This document shows, in pieces, positions 5,560-5,928 of a stretch of 5,928 nt of DNA; position 1 is the stretch's first letter; the number at the start of each line of letters is the position of its first letter. Origin of the DNA: JBOFCO01 sp051646105 (lineage in GTDB: Bacteria; Pseudomonadota; Alphaproteobacteria; Rhodobacterales; Rhodobacteraceae); contig JBOFCO010000117.1 of the NCBI GenBank assembly GCA_051646105.1, positions 1 to 5,928 of the forward strand, in the 5' to 3' direction. The notes under the pieces were generated by a model. That model was not told the DNA's origin, searched no databases, and saw nothing but the letters and a program-made list of their open reading frames with translations. The position numbers were made by a program, and so were the translations under genes.

Positions 5560-5928
5560 TCGGCCGCCTCCTGATGTATCTGCGAGACGGCGCGTGGCAT
5601 CGTGATGCGCACCGCAAATCCCCGACCGTCCGCCACAGGGCTGCGCAGGGTCAGCCGGCCGCCTTGTGCCTCTGTCACCCAGCGGGCCAGTGCGAGGCCG
5701 ATGCCAAAACTGCCGGAACGGGGTGCATGGCCAAAGCGCGAAGGCCCTTCGGTGCATTCCATACCCGTGGTGCCCGGCCCGTCATCGGTCATCTCGCACC
5801 AGCTTTCGTCGCCCGTGGTGCCGCACTGCACGGTCAGCAATGTCGCCTGACGGGCATGTTTGACGGTGTTTCCAATAATGCCGCCGACGATCTGTCGGAG
5901 CCAGTCCGGATCGGCCAGAACAGGAGCA
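5556..5928 (-). CDS. Sensor histidine kinase, C-terminal ATPase part only (cut by the right edge)
   Basis: The last 123 codons and the stop (5556-5558) of a histidine kinase are present. The sensor, membrane and His-phosphotransfer domains lie beyond the window. The visible part is the HATPase_c domain: N box DPDWLRQIVGGIIGNTVKHA, G1 box DDGPG, and G2 box GSFGIGLALARWVTEAQGG, then the usual terminal strands ending LTLRSPVADGRGFAVRITMP. The ATP lid between G1 and G2 is short and lacks an obvious F box of the ERF type. The first Asn expected in the N box is Gly, although the second is present (IIGN). The frame is open to the edge, so the TTG at 5840 is internal and not a start. It is the membrane-associated partner of the response regulator that overlaps its stop by four bases. 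Confidence 0.92.
   Translation of the reverse strand, partial: APVLADPDWLRQIVGGIIGNTVKHARQATLLTVQCGTTGDESWCEMTDDGPGTTGMECTEGPSRFGHAPRSGSFGIGLALARWVTEAQGGRLTLRSPVADGRGFAVRITMPRAVSQIHQEAAE
5567..5572 (-). promoter_or_regulatory. Consensus Shine-Dalgarno of the response regulator
   Basis: The minus strand reads AGGAGG, complementary to the 16S rRNA tail over six bases and 7 bases before the ATG at 5559. It lies inside the 3' end of the kinase gene. It fixes the regulator's start and suggests more initiation on the regulator than mere coupling would give. Confidence 0.85.

Noticed and set aside
4786..5574. 262-codon plus-strand open frame
   Set aside because: It is antisense to the response regulator, whose motifs are all intact. 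The plus frame is Gln/Arg-rich shadow sequence.
5838..5840. TTG as start of a short 94-residue kinase-like protein
   Set aside because: The frame continues upstream through the N box to the window edge, so the TTG is an internal codon of a longer kinase.

Overview
The window looks like a chromosomal segment of an alphaproteobacterium of the Rhodobacterales (Rhodobacter/Paracoccus-like). Three things point there: the high GC content, an RpoH that resembles Rhodobacter RpoHI throughout, and the neighbourhood DUF6476-like membrane protein / RluA-type pseudouridine synthase / rpoH. The genus cannot be fixed from the sequence alone. No tRNA, rRNA, CRISPR array, insertion sequence or phage gene is visible.

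Left part (1-1754). The 5' part of a lipoprotein gene runs off the left edge on the minus strand. Next comes a short single-pass membrane protein (DUF6476-like, minus strand). An RluD-like 23S rRNA pseudouridine synthase diverges from it on the plus strand. The two divergent genes may start on the same CATG tetranucleotide at 698-701.

Middle part (1755-3798). rpoH, the heat-shock sigma factor, follows on the plus strand. It is preceded by a promoter-like pair of boxes that could be read by sigma-70, by sigma-32, or by both. Three inverted repeats in a row follow it, the last resembling an intrinsic terminator. Then comes an orphan plus-strand gene for an exported protein of unknown function with four cysteines in the mature part.

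Right part (3825-5928). A minus-strand operon enters from the right edge: histidine kinase (C-terminal part only), OmpR/PhoB-type response regulator, a 228-residue exported protein and a 124-residue exported cysteine-containing protein. All three junctions are 4-base ATGA overlaps and each downstream gene has its own Shine-Dalgarno sequence, so this is a tightly coupled unit. A two-component system co-translated with two unrecognised periplasmic proteins is the least explained and most interesting part of the window. The operon converges on the orphan gene across a 26-base gap that overlaps a long hairpin.

There is no gene-free stretch over 300 bases. The longest gap is the 195-base rpoH upstream region. 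After it come the 220-base space between rpoH and the orphan exported gene and the 108-base gap at 230-337.
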